From positions 93,709,608 through 93,773,607 of the forward strand of contig JAIOJX010000025.1 in assembly GCA_022376925.1 (NCBI GenBank): a stretch of 64,000 nt of DNA, in the 5' to 3' direction. Each line of letters starts with the position of its first letter. Positions within the stretch are counted from its first letter, which is position 1. The notes under the pieces were generated by a model. That model ran no database searches, was not told the origin of the DNA, and saw only the letters and a program-made list of their open reading frames with translations. The position numbers and the translations under genes were made by a program. Shown one piece after another: positions 11,929-23,432 of this stretch. The stretch comes from Tragulus kanchil. Taxonomy: Eukaryota; Chordata; Mammalia; Artiodactyla; Tragulidae.

Positions 11929-12106
11929 ATGACAGAAATGATGCTCAGGAGAGTAGCTTAAGAGCCTTAATAAAAGAGCTGCCAGACACCCACTACTGCC
12001 TCCTCAAGTACCTTTGCCAATTCTTGACAAAAGTAGCCAAGCACCATGTACAGAACCGCATGAATGTTCACAATCTCGCCACTGTGTTTGGGCCAAATTG
12101 CTTTCA
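11929..12106 (+). CDS. FAM13A: FAM13A internal exon, C-terminal part of the RhoGAP domain
   Basis: This is the only coding exon I can support. It is 178 bp: two bases completing a split codon, 58 whole codons, and two bases (CA) starting the next codon, so both flanking introns interrupt codons. The peptide contains KELPDTHYCLLKYLCQFL, then VAKHHVQNRMNVHNLA and TVFGPNCF. The NLA-VFGP-C pattern is the conserved late helix of RhoGAP domains. The wording matches my recollection of FAM13A, a protein with an N-terminal RhoGAP domain in its long isoform and coiled coils further on, genetically linked to lung and fat traits in people. The catalytic arginine finger lies in an earlier exon outside this window. 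A canonical acceptor precedes the exon and GTAAGT follows it. The open frame running in from 11892 is intronic poly-T translated as phenylalanines, not a real start. The paralogue FAM13B is the main alternative. The exon is not in a duplicated block. Confidence 0.93.
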
Positions 12107-12112
12107 GTAAGT
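12107..12112 (+). promoter_or_regulatory. 5' splice site of the FAM13A exon
   Basis: GTAAGT directly follows the last coding bases TTTCA. It matches the consensus mammalian donor at all six intronic positions. The exon ends with the first two bases of a codon; CA plus T or C would give the histidine I recall at this position in human FAM13A. Confidence 0.92.
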
Positions 12113-12733
12113 TGATGAACTTTTGCTGTTAATTTCATCACATAGCTCCTTTTCCTTTACAACTGCCTAAAATCACTGTAATGTAGAAGCAAATTTCAAA
12201 CTAAGGAGTCAGCCAGTTTATATTGGAGAAGTTCCATCTCAATATTCAGTATTTTAGCCTTTTCTTATCCCAGTTTTGGAGAAGGAAGCTATACTTCTTT
12301 AATGAAACCATAATTTGTAATGTTTCAAGCATCTTTATTTAAATCCTGAGAATTCGTTTTATTTTCACTAAAAAGGACATTTAAAAATTGATTAGAAAAA
12401 AAGGGAAGGGGTTTGCTATCATGTGCAACTCCTTATGAATCATCACTAATGGATAGAAAAGTAACAAGTGGAATATGTCAGAAAAATTAAAACTTCAGCT
12501 ACATTTTTTTTCTAGGAATAGACTAGAAATAACCAATCTTGGTTGCTGTAGCACTAACCACAATAACTTTGGTAAAACTTTATATTTTCCCTGTTATTCC
12601 TTAAAGGTGTTTAATTGTTAATACATGAAATATGATCTTGCAAACCAGAGACTTTGCTTTTAGCTCGCCTATTAACACTTCTGATAACAAACATGTTTCT
12701 TCTACTTGAAAGGGAAAGAACACGTACACTTTA
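12113..12733. other. FAM13A intron start, no repeat recognised
   Basis: AT-rich single-copy sequence between the exon's donor and the first downstream duplication. I saw no further exon, RNA gene or known repeat. Confidence 0.6.
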
Positions 12734-14861
12734 AAGCACTCAGAAATTCTCATCAAGTTTCTTTTTTAAAAATAGTGTATTTGCTTATCCACTCTGTTAA
12801 TCTATGAATGCATTCATCTGCTGAAAATTAGTAATATTACAGTCTTCAAAATGACTCAGAATATAAACTCTGCCTTAGATCACAGCGACTATGGTAATTT
12901 GCAGTCTTCTGTGGAGAAAAGTTCTACCTAAAATAACTGCCCCCTGTAACCTCAGAGATTAACATTTGAATAATGGCATTTCATAGAATGTGTTAAGATC
13001 TTGAGAATGAATATCTCACACACAGGCTCCACTAATTTCATATCTTATTCAGGAGCTCTGTGGTAGTAAAAAGACTCTCCTTGTTCTTTTTACATGTATC
13101 TGCAGACTAAACCTCAGGTGATGTACATGTAAGGAAATAAAGATAAGTCAAAACCATTCAGTAATTTTGAAATCCTAGGTTCTAGAAAAAGAGAAAATGG
13201 ACTTGTAAATAGAGTGCTTATTTAATGACATGCAGATCACACCTCATTGCTGACTTGTTGGATTGGTTTTCATCTGGAATTTCTGGTATATCAAATAAGA
13301 AATGAGTTTTTATTATATGCTCTCTTGATCAGTATAGCTTTTCAAAATTTTTATTGTGATAAAATAAGTGTAAGTTTTGTCATTTTTACCATTTTGAGTA
13401 TGCAGTTCAATGGCATTAAGTACATTCACCTTGGTGTGATCTACTTGATGTATATTTCTAGATTTATGGTTATGGAAGTCAGTACTATGTACTTTTCTAA
13501 CTGAAATATGTTATAATACTATAGCACATAGTGTTTGTTGAGCACTTACTAAGTGCTGTACTCATCTAATTTAGTCCAAAGAGGCAGAAGTGGTTTATTT
13601 TGAAGTTCCCTTATTTAGGATAAAAAAAAAAAAAGTACTTCAGCTCCTGTCACCGCATTTAGGCCAATGACTTCAGTCCATAAATGTTAATAAAGATCAT
13701 CAATAGAAGCCTGCTATTTAAGGACATCATGAACCACTGAAAGACTGATGAAACACTTTTCTTAATAATTTAGGTGAAAAGATCATTCCCCGAAAACATT
13801 CTTCTACTTGAAAAAAAATTAAGCACTCAGAAATTCTCATCAAGTTTCTTTTTTAAAAATAGTGTATTTGCTTATCCACTCTGTTAATCTATGAATGCAT
13901 TCATCTGCTGAAAATTAGTAATATTACAGTCTTCAAAATGACTCAGAATATAAACTCTGCCTTAGATCACAGCGACTATGGTAATTTGCAGTCTTCTGTG
14001 GAGAAAAGTTCTACCTAAAATAACTGCCCCCTGTAACCTCAGAGATTAACATTTGAATAATGGCATTTCATAGAATGTGTTAAGATCTTGAGAATGAATA
14101 TCTCACACACAGGCTCCACTAATTTCATATCTTATTCAGGAGCTCTGTGGTAGTAAAAAGACTCTCCTTGTTCTTTTTACATGTATCTGCAGACTAAACC
14201 TCAGGTGATGTACATGTAAGGAAATAAAGATAAGTCAAAAACCATTCAGTAATTTTGAAATCCTAGGTTCTAGAAAAAGAGAAAATGGACTTGTAAATAG
14301 AGTGCTTATTTAATGACATGCAGATCACACCTCATTGCTGACTTGTTGGATTGGTTTTCATCTGGAATTTCTGGTATATCAAATAAGAAATGAGTTTTTA
14401 TTATATGCTCTCTTGATCAGTATAGCTTTTCAAAATTTTTATTGTGATAAAATAAGTGTAAGTTTTGTCATTTTTACCATTTTGAGTATGCAGTTCAATG
14501 GCATTAAGTACATTCACCTTGGTGTGATCTACTTGATGTATATTTCTAGATTTATGGTTATGGAAGTCAGTACTATGTACTTTTCTAACTGAAATATGTT
14601 ATAATACTATAGCACATAGTGTTTGTTGAGCACTTACTAAGTGCTGTACTCATCTAATTTAGTCCAAAGAGGCAGAAGTGGTTTATTTTGAAGTTCCCTT
14701 ATTTAGGATAAAAAAAAGTACTTCAGCTCCTGTCACCGCATTTAGGCCAATGACTTCAGTCCATAAATGTTAATAAAGATCATCAATAGAAGCCTGCTAT
14801 TTAAGGACATCATGAACCACTGAAAGACTGATGAAACACTTTTCTTAATAATTTAGGTGAA
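12734..14861. repeat. Direct duplication 5 (offset 1083-1088 bp)
   Basis: 12734-13778 recurs as 13821-14861, differing in A-run lengths (12 versus 7 A near 13622 and 14710; one extra A near 14237). The 42-bp spacer ends with TTCTTCTACTTGAAA, a word also found just upstream of copy one near 12698. The block begins about 600 bp downstream of the exon. Confidence 0.95.
13345..13445 (-). mobile_element. Old L1 3' fragment
   Basis: Antisense L1-type 3' text: TTTTTATTGTGATAAAATAA, GTTTTGTCATTTTTACC, GTTCAATGGCATTAAGTAC, ATTCACCTTGGTGTG. Repeated by duplication 5 at about 14433-14533. Confidence 0.75.
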
Positions 14862-16636
14862 TACAGTGTGTACATTGTACGGTCAGTAGATGGGAGAATT
14901 TTTTTCCAAAAAGGGGAAATCTCATTACAGGCTGTAAATTTTAGATACAAGGTGATATTTTCAAGAAATCTACAATCATAAAACTGGAAGGAAATACACC
15001 AATAATATATGATTGATGTTCTGGATAGTAGGCTTCTAGGCAACTCTTAGTTACTACATTTTTCATTGTATTCTTCCAGTTATAGATGATTAAACTGAGT
15101 TGATTGAGTAATATTGTCATTGTAATATATTCAAACAATGTAGAGACATAAAGAATAAAAGCATCCTCCATTAGTTACTCCCATTCTAACCTCTTTTTTC
15201 TATAGAGATAAAATCAGTAGTCAGTAGGTATGGATCCTTTTTTTTTGAGCACAGCCATAAATCTATTTTTACATATAAATGAGATCAGGATACATATATT
15301 GTGAAGCTTGATCAGTTTTATGGTAGCTCTAGAAATTTTAATGTCAAAATATCTATATACTTCATTCTTTTAACTATTAGATAATGTGACTTTATTCTAA
15401 CTTAGCTATATCTCAGTTGATGAGAGCTGAGGTGGTCGATTTTTTTGATGTTAAAACAGAGTTGTAATGTACAATTCTTTGTCTGTCTGTCTGGTTTTGT
15501 GGAGTTCTTTAGGTCTTCTAGAAAGTAATCTTTTGTCTATTATAAGGATTACAAACATTTTCTCCTATTCCTTTGTTTGCCTTTTAGATTTATGGTTATG
15601 GAAGTCAGTACTATGTACTTTTCTAACTGAAATATGTTATAATACTATAGCACATAGTGTTTGTTGAGCACTTACTAAGTGCTGTACTCATCTAATTTAG
15701 TCCAAAGAGGCAGAAGTGGTTTATTTTGAAGTTCCCTTATTTAGGATAAAAAAAAAAAAAGTACTTCAGCTCCTGTCACCGCATTTAGGCCAATGACTTC
15801 AGTCCATAAATGTTAATAAAGATCATCAATAGAAGCCTGCTATTTAAGGACATCATGAACCACTGAAAGACTGATGAAACACTTTTCTTAATAATTTAGG
15901 TGAATACAGTGTGTACATTGTACGGTCAGTAGATGGGAGAATTTTTTTCCAAAAAGGGGAAATCTCATTACAGGCTGTAAATTTTAGATACAAGGTGATA
16001 TTTTCAAGAAATCTACAATCATAAAACTGGAAGGAAATACACCAATAATATATGATTGATGTTCTGGATAGTAGGCTTCTAGGCAACTCTTAGTTACTAC
16101 ATTTTTCATTGTATTCTTCCAGTTATAGATGATTAAACTGAGTTGATTGAGTAATATTGTCATTGTAATATATTCAAACAATGTAGAGACATAAAGAATA
16201 AAAGCATCCTCCATTAGTTACTCCCATTCTAACCTCTTTTTTCTATAGAGATAAAATCAGTAGTCAGTAGGTATGGATCCTTTTTTTTTGAGCACAGCCA
16301 TAAATCTATTTTTACATATAAATGAGATCAGGATACATATATTGTGAAGCTTGATCAGTTTTATGGTAGCTCTAGAAATTTTAATGTCAAAATATCTATA
16401 TACTTCATTCTTTTAACTATTAGATAATGTGACTTTATTCTAACTTAGCTATATCTCAGTTGATGAGAGCTGAGGTGGTCGATTTTTTTGATGTTAAAAC
16501 AGAGTTGTAATGTACAATTCTTTGTCTGTCTGTCTGGTTTTGTGGAGTTCTTTAGGTCTTCTAGAAAGTAATCTTTTGTCTATTATAAGGATTACAAACA
16601 TTTTCTCCTATTCCTTTGTTTGCCTTTTAGATTTAT
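14547..16636. repeat. Direct duplication 6 (offset 1038-1043 bp)
   Basis: 14547-15593 recurs as 15585-16636 with no spacer. The junction shares the nine bases TAGATTTAT. The A run again changes length (7 versus 12). Its left 315 bp is also the right end of duplication 5, giving three copies at about 13460-13778, 14547-14861 and 15585-15904. Confidence 0.95.
15240..15593 (-). mobile_element. L1 fragment (first display)
   Basis: Antisense L1-like sequence including AGAAAGTAATCTTTTGTCTA, GGATTACAAACATTTTCTCC and TTGTTTGCCTTTTAG. It stops at the junction of duplication 6; the same text at 16283-16636 continues into a longer L1 body. Confidence 0.7.
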
Positions 16637-18260
16637 TTATGGTGCTTCATAAACATTTTAAATTTTAATTTAATGTATCAACTCTTCTTTTTGCTTATCA
16701 GAATTTAGGTCATAATAATATTCATAAATAATAATAATAATGTCTTGCTTAATGGTGATAAAAGTATTACAACACATGTATTACTTTTGTCATATTATAG
16801 GCTTTTTATGATTAGGTTTTCACTTTCTCTAGAATTTGTTTTTGTATGTTTCACATATGGAACCAGTTCAGGTTTTCTTGAAATAGATAACAATTGTTAC
16901 CAGATCATTCATTTAGTAATACATCTCCTTGCTGATTTACAATACCAACTCAATCACATATTAATTTCCCATAGATGTGAGTTTGTTTCTGATAGTTGCA
17001 TGTCTTCTTCCTTTTTCCATATTTCTACTACATTTTCCCTTTCAGAGGAATTTTGGAGCCTCCATGGTAAGTGATATCTCATGGTGGTTTTGATTTGCAT
17101 TTCTCTGATGACTAATGACATTAAATATCTTTTCATGTGCTAATTGACTATTTGTATATCTTTGGGAAAATTTCTAAGATCCTCTGCCCATTTTTAGTTG
17201 GATTTTTGTCTTTATTGTTGCATTATAAGAGTCCTTTATATAGTTTAGATATTAGTTGGCTTATCAAATAGAGGATATACATATATTTTCTCCTATTTTA
17301 TGAGTTGTCTTTTCATTTTCTGAATTGTCCCTTCAAACACAAAATGTTTAATTTTGAGGAAGTCCAATATAACTCATTTTTCTTTTGTTGTTTTTGGTTT
17401 TGGTGTTGTATCTAAGGTTTTGCTTAATGCATTAAGATTTTTTTAAAGAGCTTTATTGTTTTACCCTTACGTCTATGGAGTTAATTTGAAGTTGATTTTT
17501 GTGTGGTATGAGAAAGGAGTACAACTCATTTCTGTTGCATATGGGTGCAGTTGTCCTAGTACTGTTGTTTGAAAATTGAATTGTCTTGGCACTCTTGTCA
17601 GAAATTGGCTAAATGTATTGTTAGGGCATATTTATGCACTTTCTTTCAGTTTTATTCCATTGATGTATGTCTATCCTAATGTGGCTACCACACTGTCTTG
17701 ATTCCTGTGACTTTTTAGTAAGTCTTGAAATAGTGTCTATCTTTCAAACTTTGTTCTTTTTCAAGGTTGCCTCTTTCATTTTCATGTGAATTTCAGGATC
17801 ATATTGTAAACTTCTCCCCCCAAAAATAGCCAGCTGGTATTTTGTTAGGAATTCTATTGAAACTGTAAGTTAATTTGGGGAGTATTGCTGGCTTAAGAAT
17901 ATTAAATCTTCCAGTCCATGAACTGGGGTGTCTTTTATGTACTATGTCATCTTTAATTTCTTTCAATGTTTTTTTATTGTTTTCTGAGCCATAAATTGCA
18001 CACTTTTTCTTTTTTTTTACGAATTCTATACTTTTGTTAAATCTGTTCGTGAACATGTATTCTTTTGGTTGCTATTCTAAATATGCTTTCTTAATTTTAT
18101 TTTCAGATTGTTTACGGCTAATGCTAACATAGTTTTAATTTGCATTTATTTTATTATAAATGCAGTGTCTTACATTTAAGGGCCATTTGTGTATCTTTCT
18201 CTTGATTGTTTGTGATTTTGCCCGTTTTTGTACCAAGTTCTCAGGGTTTCTTTTTTTCTT
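16283..18260 (-). mobile_element. L1 3' region, two or more adjoining fragments
   Basis: Antisense L1: GGTGGTTTTGATTTGCATTT and CTCTGATGACTAATGACAT near 17080, GTTGTCTTTTCATTTTCTG near 17306, GGTATTTTGTTAGGAATTC near 17836, CTTCCAGTCCATGAAC near 17909, GAATTCTATACTTTTG near 18021. These follow the usual order of an L1 ORF2 end and 3' UTR read backwards. Many stops; no functional protein. Confidence 0.85.
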
Positions 18261-19573
18261 CTTGTTAGACATATATTTATTTTTGATCTCTTTTTGCCCC
18301 TAGTAAACACAGTTAAAGCTCTAATTTCCTCTCAATTTCATTTTGTCACATCACTTTCAATATTATTGCATCTCTTCTTGTTATAGTTTGAATTGTCCAA
18401 GTTCTAAGCTCTGAGACTGAGGTTTCCAGCAAGGGTGTTATTGGGTAGTGCTCTTTTTGGAACCACACCTGCAAGGATCAGAGCGAAGTAGTATTAGGCA
18501 GTTGAACTGCTCTACAGTTGTAACAAAGGCCTCATTTAGTTTTAGGACAACTTAAAAGCTGGGAGGACTTTGGAGAGATAAACCCTAAACTGAATCATTG
18601 AGGTTGTTCTTTTTACCCTATCTCTGTCAGTCATTGGAAGAGAGCTGTGCGCAGTGAGGTTTTGTAATCTTAGAGGAGGGACTTGGCTGAGTACCGTAAA
18701 TCGGTGACACTCTCAGCACCTGAGGTGATGAATATTTCTAGTGTGAAGGGACGGGTTAGACCCCCAAAGTCCACTGCATCTGTATAATGTTATAATAATG
18801 GTTTTGTTATATACTGTGGTATAATGCTAAATATTTTATGAAAAATTCAGCACACTTTGGACTATAAGTTATACATAATTTTTCTAAGGAAATCCCCAGT
18901 ATTCTGGTTTCTAAGACAGGTACAAGTCCTCTTAAAGAATGTTATCCTTAGGGATTAGAAGCAATTTTTTCTTCAAGTTTTGATAGTTACTTAAATGGGT
19001 ACTGGATTTTCAGTGGTTTGGATAATGTGGCGTAATAAAAGAAAGTTATTCTAGTCCTTGTTCTATCACTTCTGCTTTATTTTTCTGTTAAGTTTTCTGT
19101 AAAATGGGACCTACAGAATTGACTTTGAAACTTGAGTGAGGCCATAAGAGAAAGTCCTGATGCATAGCAGACAATTGGTAAAGTGGTGCTGAATACGTAG
19201 ACATTTAATTGAGCACACTTAAAACTGCATGAAGGGAAAGATCAGGTTTTATACATTTTGTTCATCATACCAGGCTTACTGAAGTGAACTCCTTAGAAAT
19301 ATTACATGAGAGACATGATGTTCTTTTTACCTTTTTGCCTTAGTTTTCACTTTCTTCTAAAATGTATTATGATTTCTTACAGTATTGAGTATGTTTTTTA
19401 ATATTTAAGGAAAATATTTTTCTTGTCCAATAAAACTTCTAAATAGAAACCAAATTCTTCAAATTAGCAGACATATCTCTTGTGACCTCCCCTAGATTGC
19501 CTTGGCATTATCTACCTCCCAGACCAGTCTGTTGCAAGGTATTGACTCATTTTTAAAATAAGTTTCGGGTTGT
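18261..19573. other. Unclassified intron sequence
   Basis: Mostly unique AT-rich DNA. A MIR-like stretch around 19040-19190 (TTTTCTGTAAAATGGGACC) is weak. From 18625 it belongs to duplication 7. Confidence 0.5.
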
Positions 19574-20720
19574 TTAAATTTATTTAGTTATTTATTTTTG
19601 GATGCACTGGGTCTTCATTGATCCATATAAGGGCTACTCTCCAGTTCGCGCATTTTTTCTAAACATAAGTTGTGGCTTGGGCTGGTTGAATTTCCTTGTC
19701 AGTCATTGGAAGAGAGCTGTGCGCAGTGAGGTTTTGTAATCTTAGAGGAGGGACTTGGCTGAGTACCGTAAATCGGTGACACTCTCAGCACCTGAGGTGA
19801 TGAATATTTCTAGTGTGAAGGGACGGGTTAGACCCCCAAAGTCCACTGCATCTGTATAATGTTATAATAATGGTTTTGTTATATACTGTGGTATAATGCT
19901 AAATATTTTATGAAAAATTCAGCACACTTTGGACTATAAGTTATACATAATTTTTCTAAGGAAATCCCCAGTATTCTGGTTTCTAAGACAGGTACAAGTC
20001 CTCTTAAAGAATGTTATCCTTAGGGATTAGAAGCAATTTTTTCTTCAAGTTTTGATAGTTACTTAAATGGGTACTGGATTTTCAGTGGTTTGGATAATGT
20101 GGCGTAATAAAAGAAAGTTATTCTAGTCCTTGTTCTATCACTTCTGCTTTATTTTTCTGTTAAGTTTTCTGTAAAATGGGACCTACAGAATTGACTTTGA
20201 AACTTGAGTGAGGCCATAAGAGAAAGTCCTGATGCATAGCAGACAATTGGTAAAGTGGTGCTGAATACGTAGACATTTAATTGAGCACACTTAAAACTGC
20301 ATGAAGGGAAAGATCAGGTTTTATACATTTTGTTCATCATACCAGGCTTACTGAAGTGAACTCCTTAGAAATATTACATGAGAGACATGATGTTCTTTTT
20401 ACCTTTTTGCCTTAGTTTTCACTTTCTTCTAAAATGTATTATGATTTCTTACAGTATTGAGTATGTTTTTTAATATTTAAGGAAAATATTTTTCTTGTCC
20501 AATAAAACTTCTAAATAGAAACCAAATTCTTCAAATTAGCAGACATATCTCTTGTGACCTCCCCTAGATTGCCTTGGCATTATCTACCTCCCAGACCAGT
20601 CTGTTGCAAGGTATTGACTCATTTTTAAAATAAGTTTCGGGTTGTTTAAATTTATTTAGTTATTTATTTTTGGATGCACTGGGTCTTCATTGATCCATAT
20701 AAGGGCTACTCTCCAGTTCG
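18625..20720. repeat. Direct duplication 7 (offset 1072 bp)
   Basis: 18625-19648 recurs as 19697-20720. The 48-bp spacer contains GTTGTGGCTTGGGCTGGTTG, which resembles a version of the text at about 20775-20797 (downstream of copy two) with bases missing. Copy one stops in the middle of a CHR-type SINE; copy two runs through the whole element. Confidence 0.95.
19574..19648 (-). mobile_element. CHR-type SINE, truncated at a duplication junction
   Basis: Only the 3' part (TTATTTAGTTATTTATTTTT, GGATGCACTGGGTCTTC) is present. It stops exactly where duplication 7 breaks, and the full element is seen 1072 bp downstream. Confidence 0.85.
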
Positions 20721-20895
20721 GGTACGCTGACTTCTCTTGTTGTGGAGCAGGGGCTCTAGGCAGACAGGCTCAGTAGTTGTGGCTTGTGGGCTTGGTTGTC
20801 CTGTGGCATGTGGAATATTCCCAGAGTAGGGATCAAATCCATGTCCCCTGCATTGGCAGGTGACTTCTTAACCCCACTACCACCAGGGAAGTCCC
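20646..20895 (-). mobile_element. CHR-type SINE, complete
   Basis: Reverse-strand SINE running from the TTATTT-rich tail through GCTCTAGGCAGACAGGCTCA and GTAGTTGTGGC to CATTGGCAGGTGACTTC and CACCAGGGAAGTCCC, the antisense tRNA head. Confidence 0.9.
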
Positions 20896-21641
20896 AGGAT
20901 TGATTTTTCACCTGCCTTGGGGATGCTGGGTCCATTTCCTTGACTTCTGCCTTGCAGTTGGGCCAACCAGCCACTTGCCCAGAAATTCCCCTATCCCTTT
21001 TGTGCCCTGAACTAGGATCTGCATTCCTGATGGGCTGACAGAGGGGCTGGATAAAGTAACTTGGAAATCTAGAACAGTTAAATCTTTCTGGGTGAACCAT
21101 AGCAATGGGGAATAGGAGTGAGGAGGAAACCAGGTAGATGCCTTCTTTAACCCTCCCGTGGAGTCCTCTGTCACATAGCCCCTCTCTCCTTGTAGACGAT
21201 CTAGTGAATTCCAGGTTGTCAAACAGCATCTTTCAAACAAACTGTTGTGTCGTCCTGTTCTTTGTGAAATAGGTATGCGCACTGTTCATTGTTTCACATC
21301 CCCACTTGCCTCTTTTCCTCACCTATGCTGACCTTTTCCCTACTTCTGAAGTAGTGTACTGACATCCACATCCTAGCCTCAGTCTCAGGATTTTTTGTTT
21401 TCGTAGGGTTTTTGTTGGTTTGTTTTGTTGAGAATCTGCTCTAAGGCACTGTGTACCTAAGGACCCAGCAGGCTGTTCCAATATAGGAAGAAATCTGCTT
21501 TCTTAAGATATGGTGAGGCTATTATACTTGAAGAATTTTAAAGAATAATATTGGCTATGCATGATTTTTTTTCACATGCCGACTTTGGAACCTAATTTGT
21601 TCATAAATAGTAAGTCCATTATAAACCTTTTACTTTTCACT
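20896..21641. other. Unclassified, locally GC-richer intron sequence
   Basis: A stretch following the CHR SINE with overlapping reverse-strand frames of 157 and 124 residues, repeated at about 22024-22771. No motif, splice pair or domain supports a gene. A lost LTR or unlisted repeat is possible. Confidence 0.45.
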
Positions 21642-21773
21642 TTTTATTATATTGGGAGGGGCCTTTGGGCTCGGGCTTTGGGTCAGGATCTTTTTAAATA
21701 CAAACCCCTGTTCCTTGGCAAGACCAGTCTGTTGCAAGGTATTGACTCATTTTTAAAATAAGTTTCGGGTTGT

Positions 21774-22023
21774 TTAAATTTATTTAGTTATTTATTTTTG
21801 GATGCACTGGGTCTTCATTGATCCATATAAGGGCTACTCTCCAGTTCGGGTACGCTGACTTCTCTTGTTGTGGAGCAGGGGCTCTAGGCAGACAGGCTCA
21901 GTAGTTGTGGCTTGTGGGCTTGGTTGTCCTGTGGCATGTGGAATATTCCCAGAGTAGGGATCAAATCCATGTCCCCTGCATTGGCAGGTGACTTCTTAAC
22001 CCCACTACCACCAGGGAAGTCCC
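21774..22023 (-). mobile_element. CHR-type SINE (second display of the one at 20646)
   Basis: Same element and same flanks as at 20646, repeated by duplication 8 at an offset of 1128 bp. Confidence 0.9.
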
Positions 22024-22799
22024 AGGATTGATTTTTCACCTGCCTTGGGGATGCTGGGTCCATTTCCTTGACTTCTGCCTTGCAGTTGGGCCAACCAGCC
22101 ACTTGCCCAGAAATTCCCCTATCCCTTTTGTGCCCTGAACTAGGATCTGCATTCCTGATGGGCTGACAGAGGGGCTGGATAAAGTAACTTGGAAATCTAG
22201 AACAGTTAAATCTTTCTGGGTGAACCATAGCAATGGGGAATAGGAGTGAGGAGGAAACCAGGTAGATGCCTTCTTTAACCCTCCCGTGGAGTCCTCTGTC
22301 ACATAGCCCCTCTCTCCTTGTAGACGATCTAGTGAATTCCAGGTTGTCAAACAGCATCTTTCAAACAAACTGTTGTGTCGTCCTGTTCTTTGTGAAATAG
22401 GTATGCGCACTGTTCATTGTTTCACATCCCCACTTGCCTCTTTTCCTCACCTATGCTGACCTTTTCCCTACTTCTGAAGTAGTGTACTGACATCCACATC
22501 CTAGCCTCAGTCTCAGGATTTTTTGTTTTCGTAGGGTTTTTGTTGGTTTGTTTTTGTTGAGAATCTGCTCTAAGGCACTGTGTACCTAAGGACCCAGCAG
22601 GCTGTTCCAATATAGGAAGAAATCTGCTTTCTTAAGATATGGTGAGGCTATTATACTTGAAGAATTTTAAAGAATAATATTGGCTATGCATGATTTTTTT
22701 TCACATGCCGACTTTGGAACCTAATTTGTTCATAAATAGTAAGTCCATTATAAACCTTTTACTTTTTCACTATTATTATATGAGTCCTTTGAGTTTGAG

Positions 22800-23013
22800 G
22801 GGCTTCACTGGTGGCTCAGATGGTAAAGAATCTGCCTGCAGTGCAGAAGACTCGGGCTTGATCCCTGGGTCAGGAAGATCCTCTGGAGAATGGAATGGCA
22901 ACCCACTCCAGTGTTCTTGCCTGGAGAATCCCACAGACAGAGGGGCTTGGTGGGCTACAGTTCACGGGGTCACAAAGAGTTGGACACGACTGAGCACACT
23001 TACTGCTTTCACT
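22800..23013 (+). mobile_element. Bov-tA SINE, complete
   Basis: GGGGCTTCACTGGTGGCTCA head, GGGTCAGGAAGATCC, GGCAACCCACTCCAG, GGGCTACAGTTCACGGGG, AGTTGGACACGACTGAGCAC tail. A 13-bp target-site duplication TTTGAGTTTGAGG flanks it (22788-22800 and 23014-23026). Close to consensus, and outside the duplicated blocks. Confidence 0.95.
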
Positions 23014-23432
23014 TTTGAGTTTGAGGTTTCCTTTCAGCAAAAGTATTCAAAACTGAAAATGATATTAGAAAAATCTAAATATTTATATTATTAGAGTTAA
23101 TTCTAAGATCTATTTGTTAAATAGACTTTGATGAAGAGAGCAAATACCCTCTAATGATTCTTTCACTGAGATTTCAGGGGGTGGTTAATACTCTTCACAT
23201 TCTTCATTAAACTCATTATGGAGACACTTGGCATTAAATTAGTTGTGTACATTCACTTTCCTTTAATATCAATAATGTCAAAATTAAATATCTAATAATT
23301 AAACAAACCTGCTAATTTTTACCGATGAGTAAGCCATTTTGATCAAATTCTACTTCATCTCTTTGCTTCCTTTGCCTTCTCTTTATAGATCTGTAAATTA
23401 ATCTTGTCCTTTGAAACAAATGTTTCAATGTT

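Larger units (their letters stand above)
20593..22771. repeat. Direct duplication 8 (offset 1128-1129 bp)
   Basis: 20593-21641 recurs as 21721-22771. The 79-bp spacer 21642-21720 carries GGAGGGGC, CTCGGGCTT and GGGTCAGGA in the same order as, but closer together than, the Bov-tA at 22800 that follows copy two. The left 128 bp is also the right end of duplication 7, so it occurs three times (19521, 20593, 21721). Confidence 0.95.

Noticed and set aside
20756..21229. Reverse-strand 157-residue frame, repeated at 21884
   Set aside because: One end lies in a CHR-type SINE and the rest has no recognisable domain. Its second copy is explained by duplication 8.
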